Shown in pieces: positions 59,926 through 64,000 of a stretch of DNA of 64,000 nt. Below the pieces are notes generated by a model. It searched no databases and was not told the DNA's origin. It saw nothing but the letters and a program-made list of their open reading frames with translations. The DNA is taken from assembly GCA_018340805.1 (NCBI GenBank), contig JACMZG010001914.1, forward strand, positions 20,906,593-20,970,592, written 5' to 3'. How positions within the stretch are numbered: position 1 is the stretch's first letter; every line of letters starts with the position of its first letter. This DNA comes from Microvelia longipes. Taxonomy: Eukaryota; Arthropoda; Insecta; Hemiptera; Veliidae. Both the position numbers and the translations under genes were made by a program.

Positions 59926-62871
59926 ATTGCATTTAAATCTATTAGCAAAACAAAAGAGTGGCACTTTAGCAACGTCATTAAAATACCTTGATATTAGCAC
60001 CACGTTTTAGTGCCTTGCATATGCATAATGTTTAATATTTAAGATGCTTAGGACACCCAGATATGCGTGGTTTCTTATTTTGGTTTTTTTATAGTTTATA
60101 ATACGTATAAAAAATGTAGGTACCCATTTTATTTTCTATCCTTAATAAAATTCACTAAGTATAGATAAAAGTTTTTATACTCTCGTTATAGATTACTTAC
60201 TAAACTTTATTAAGTGTTATAGTCTGCCTACTAACTTCTGATATAATAAATAAACACAAGAAGAGGTACTTAACTGGGCTATTGTTTAGGATTTTTGATG
60301 TATCTGTAAAAGGATAGGGAAGTCAGCCAAAAAAATAAAATAGCCTGATAATATAGAAGGGATCGTACATCACTAAAGATTTTCCAAAACTATAGGGGAT
60401 GCTACTTAATGCTTAATGTTGGAGTTAAGATATTTTGCGGTTATAAACGTCGAACGTCATCTTAAAATTTAGATTGAATTTAATTATTATTCTTTTTTAA
60501 AAATTGTCTAACATTTAAATTAGTAAAATTAAATTTTATTTTAGTTATTTTACCTAATTTCTAACTATTGATTGACATAACAAGCAGACTACCTTGACTT
60601 AGTAAATAAACTTAGATGTTTTGGTTTTAAGGGCTGCAAAACAGATAAGGGTGGTTTTAAAGGGAGAGACAAGTTAGAGGGATTTTCGGTAAATGTACGG
60701 CTATTAGAGACATCTAGGGGACGCTAAACAATAAGGTGCCAGACGTACTTCTATTTCATGCTTTGGTACTTTATTAAAGTTCCTTTTATCTAAAGCTTTT
60801 TATGACTTAAAATGCAGTTTATATTTATTAAATTTTTTATTAAGCCCTATTGTGTGGTAATAAACACGCTTTAAAAACGATAAAAATAATCCATATCTTT
60901 AAATCAATGAAGTTATAAATTTATAGTTTGAATAAATATTTTATTAGATCGGCTGTAAAGTGTCAACTTTACAGCCGATAAACTGTCAGTAAAGAACGAT
61001 TTTATTACTAAGGCAATCATATATTTATTTTAAGTCCGCCTGCTGACAAACTAACCTTTACAACCGCTAAGTAAGTTAATTTGGTACCAACCGGAGGAAA
61101 ATAATTTTCTAATGTACCTCATTACTTCCATCTTTAGTCGTAGTAATTACTGCTGTTAGGTCATGATTTTGTTTTCTTTTTATTTATATTACCTTACTTT
61201 TTTATTAAATTACTTTTTATTAATGGTGATTTTTTGAATAAATTGATGCTTATAATAAACGTATTTTTCATAAAAAGATAAAACAAAACTATTAGTCAAG
61301 ATTTGTATCTGCGAAAACTTCCTCACTCTTGAAGGTTGTAAATGAGCATTTTTATAACATTTCAAATCTTCTTGTAAAAACACGAGAAATTAGATTTTTG
61401 AGAAATATTATTTCTACTCCAACTTAGTTTTCTTTTAGTGGAGTTTTTCTAAGGCTCTTGGTATTGTAGCGGAAAATCTTCATTTTTTAGGGTTCCTGAA
61501 GAAATGTTACTGTAGGTTGTAGATAATACTATCTTAGGCGATTTTTTTATTGAGAAAATAGGGTTTACTTCGGGAAGAAACGCTTGGAAATAGACGAATC
61601 CTGTAAATCGGTTTACAATCTTATGGATGAGTTAGAAGAGGGTTAACATTATTTTGGTCTCAAGATGTCCAAGATAAGATTATCTTGTACTGGGATTGTC
61701 CTTCTTTACTTGATCTTGTCTGGATGTAATATACGGCTTCAGAATAAAATGTTATTTGTTCTTTGTACATGGTATATAATGAAAACCCGATAAAAATATA
61801 CTCTATATACCATTTTTCTTGTAGTGACATAATGTTAATTCCAATATTGTTCATAGTATCTTTCAATATCTTGGACTTGGCAAATATATGCTACGTAATA
61901 CTACAAACCATACCTTCTTGACTTACAGTACCTTTTTGAATGCCTCAAGAACAGAAAAACGCAATTTTAACTGCCTATGAAGCAATAAAACACCCAGAAA
62001 AAGGAGGCTCCGATATTAATTTAAGATCCTCAAATCAATTAAGATAAAGAAAAAAAATAAATTAAAAAATAATATGCAACAAAGCAGTAAATTATGCTAA
62101 ACCATAAATATTTCAATTATTTACTGTCCGAGTTTTCCTTGGATAATGCTTAATGTTAATAAAGTATTGGTTAATAAACTATTGGTGGAAAAATCTTGTT
62201 GTTTTTATTAATTATTAAAGGAATATAAAAAAAAAGAATATTTTCCTTAATTTTTAATTAAATTTTTAATCTTCATTGCATAATTTATCAAATTTTCTAA
62301 AAATAATAATCAGTGAAGCATAAAAGAAAAGAAATTGTTTGAATCAGGTTATAAAGCTTGAAAGTAAAAATTAATAAAACAAAACAACATAAAAAATAAT
62401 AAGAAAAATAAATTAATTAAGAAGTGACTCAGATGTCAAATCTAGAATAAAAATTAATTAATATAATGTTATATAAGAATAAGGGTATTAATGAAACTAC
62501 AGACTGTAGTGTCTAGAGAGAGCTAAGACAGTGTCTAAAGCATGAGGGCTGTATTGTGTCCCTAGAGTGCTTCAAGACTAATCTTTTCTATTATTAAATG
62601 TCAAATACTAAGACGAAGAAAAAGAATGGAATTACATTCTTCCCTGATCTAGAAAGGAGAATGTCACCGAATAATTTAGAAACAAGAAGACAAGATTTTA
62701 ATAAACTTAAATGATAAGTGTTGAAATAACAGTCGAATCTTGCCTTTTAATATTTTGAGCCAACTTTACTTTTCAATACACTATAAAATAGTTAATGCTT
62801 TTGTATATATTAAACTTATTCGTTAATTATTTGAGTTTATGAAAATGATTGTAGATTTCTATTTTTTTAGT
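59926..62871. other. AT-rich stretch with one strong hairpin
   Basis: At 60948-60979 a perfect 14-bp stem (atcggctgtaaagt) with a 4-nt loop; its core matches the hairpin at 39300-39323. No ORF of note; the 68-codon minus frame at 61660 is not recognised. Confidence 0.5.
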
Positions 62872-62883
62872 CTATAAGCCGTA

Positions 62884-63201
62884 ATCAATACGAAAAAGCC
62901 TCTCCACAAAGTTAATTAAATAAAATTCAAAACCGGCTTTCAACCAAAACGGTCATCATCAGTGCCGGAGAGAAGAAAATATAGATGTAGGTGAGTCTAT
63001 GATATCATGACTGAGACAGTCTGATATCAGTCTCAGTCATGATATCATAGACTCACCTACATCTATATTTTCTTCTCTCCGGCACTGATGATGACCGTTT
63101 AGGTTGAAAGCCGGTTATGAATTTTATTTAATTAACTTTGTGGAGAGGCTTTTTCGTATTGATTATTATAATACACTCCACCTGCGCTTCACCCTAATAA
63201 C
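62884..63201. mobile_element. 318-bp palindromic insertion with 12-bp target duplication, Penelope-like candidate
   Basis: Direct repeats CTATAAGCCGTA (62872-62883 and 63202-63213) flank it. The two arms (62883-63017 and 63030-63164, 135 bp each) match except about two positions, around a 12-bp centre. A 37-bp unique tail follows the right arm. Each arm has 'ccggcactgatgatgacc', a short loop, then 'ggttgaaagccggt', with paired flanks CCGGC/GCCGG and GACC/GGTT. The plan, unique end plus two inverted arms plus long target duplication plus a CTGATGATG...GAAA motif, is the same as at 31345-32334. No coding. Confidence 0.72.
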
Positions 63202-63213
63202 CTATAAGCCGTA

Positions 63214-63600
63214 TTCTATACATTCACTTAAGTTTTAGTGACTCAAATACATTAGACAAATACAACATATATCTTAATTTAAAATCAGTCATGTTTTCAA
63301 AAACTTCCTTAAGGCACGAATTATTATTTTACACCGTATTAGTGATATACCACTGGTGGTTGCAGGAGTGACCATAGCCATCCACAAACCCAAACCATTA
63401 ACAACTGCTAATCTCTCAATGGCTCGCATCAAAGCAACTAATTATAAAAGAGTCAGGCTAGAGCTAACTAAGCGGACTTAAATCGTGTCATAAGCCTGTG
63501 ATAATACTAAGGCTAAATCTGATTTAAATACTGTCATTTGTGAACTACAGTACATTCTCCTTTATAGTAATTTCTAAAAATTCCTGTGATATTGCACCCT
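63214..63600. other. unassigned stretch, possibly satellite edge
   Basis: From about 63440 phrases such as 'aggctaaatctgatttaaat' and 'actgtcattt' weakly resemble the 95-bp repeat, so this may be its decayed edge. Confidence 0.35.
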
Positions 63601-63621
63601 CCTGATTAGGCCAAAGCTAGC

Positions 63622-64000
63622 TTAAATACTCTCAGTTACTATTAAGTAAGAATAAAGCTTGCTTAGTCTTCATTGGTTTTAGTAACAATCGTTGAATCAT
63701 TCCCGATTCTGTCTTCGATACTGTCAGTTACAAGTCTCAGTTAGGACTAAAGCTTGCTTAATCTGCATTGGTTTTAGTAACAATCGTTGAATCATTCCCG
63801 ATTCTGTCTTCAATACTGTCAGTTACAAGTCTCAGATAGGACTAAAGCTTGCTTAATCTGCATTGGTTTTAGTAACAATCATTGAGTCATTCCCGATCCT
63901 GTATTCAATACTGTCAGTTACAAGTCTCAGATAGGACTAAAGCTTGCTTAATCTGCATTGGTTTTAGTAACAATCGTTGAATCATTCCCGATTCTGTCTT
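63622..64000. repeat. 95-bp tandem repeat running off the window
   Basis: The marker 'agcttgctta' occurs at 63656, 63751, 63846 and 63941, an exact 95-bp period. Each unit continues 'attggttttagtaacaatc', 'cattcccgat(t/c)ctgt' and 'actgtcagttacaagtctca'. The inner units differ by only a few bases and the first is more diverged, so the array grows in quality toward and beyond the right edge. Confidence 0.95.

Overview
The window is AT-rich, gene-poor animal DNA. Splice-like exon structure, dense short interspersed and inverted repeats, many (TA)n runs, a Ty3/gypsy LTR element, a mariner remnant, an R1-type LINE scrap and a Penelope-like endonuclease scrap all point to an arthropod, most likely an insect with a large repeat-expanded genome. 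The species cannot be named from the sequence alone.

Host coding content is minimal. The one host exon I can support is the first coding exon of a derailed/RYK-type Wnt receptor (36979-37096, + strand): a signal peptide followed by the first strand of a WIF domain, ending at a GT donor. No second exon was recognised, so 37097 to the window end is probably intron of that gene, and everything after it, including a complete LTR retrotransposon, is intronic. A weaker candidate is a 34-codon ORF at 13882-13986 (-) whose start codon sits in a YY1-like motif.

Layout. 1-7.3 kb: repeat fragments, a 313-bp block duplicated 934 bp apart, a GC-rich island of probable retrotransposon origin, a 685-bp fold-back MITE and a 364-bp insertion with a 12-bp target duplication. 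7.3-11.5 kb: mostly featureless. 11.5-13.6 kb: a minisatellite of about 25 units with higher-order organisation. 13.6-29.8 kb: several copies of one dispersed repeat family (called F3 here), a Penelope-like GIY-YIG fragment, a tRNA-derived SINE and a LINE fragment. 29.8-36.4 kb: a minisatellite, a 990-bp palindromic insertion with 14-bp target duplications, a 660-bp fold-back with tRNA-like modules, and further repeats. 36.6-37.1 kb: promoter-like stretch and derailed exon. 40.2-44.6 kb: a decayed Ty3/gypsy element with intact ends. 44.6-64 kb: more MITE and F3 copies, a mariner deletion derivative nested inside one F3 copy, a second small palindromic insertion with 12-bp target duplications, and a 95-bp satellite running off the window edge.

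The pieces are not a gene system working together; they record repeated transposition into a long intron or intergenic tract. The most coherent theme is Penelope-like: a recognisable endonuclease C-terminus, with a CTGAAGATG/GAAA-like motif just after its stop, and two separate palindromic insertions that carry the same sort of motif and have 12-14 bp target duplications. All coordinates were read by eye; no database search was possible.
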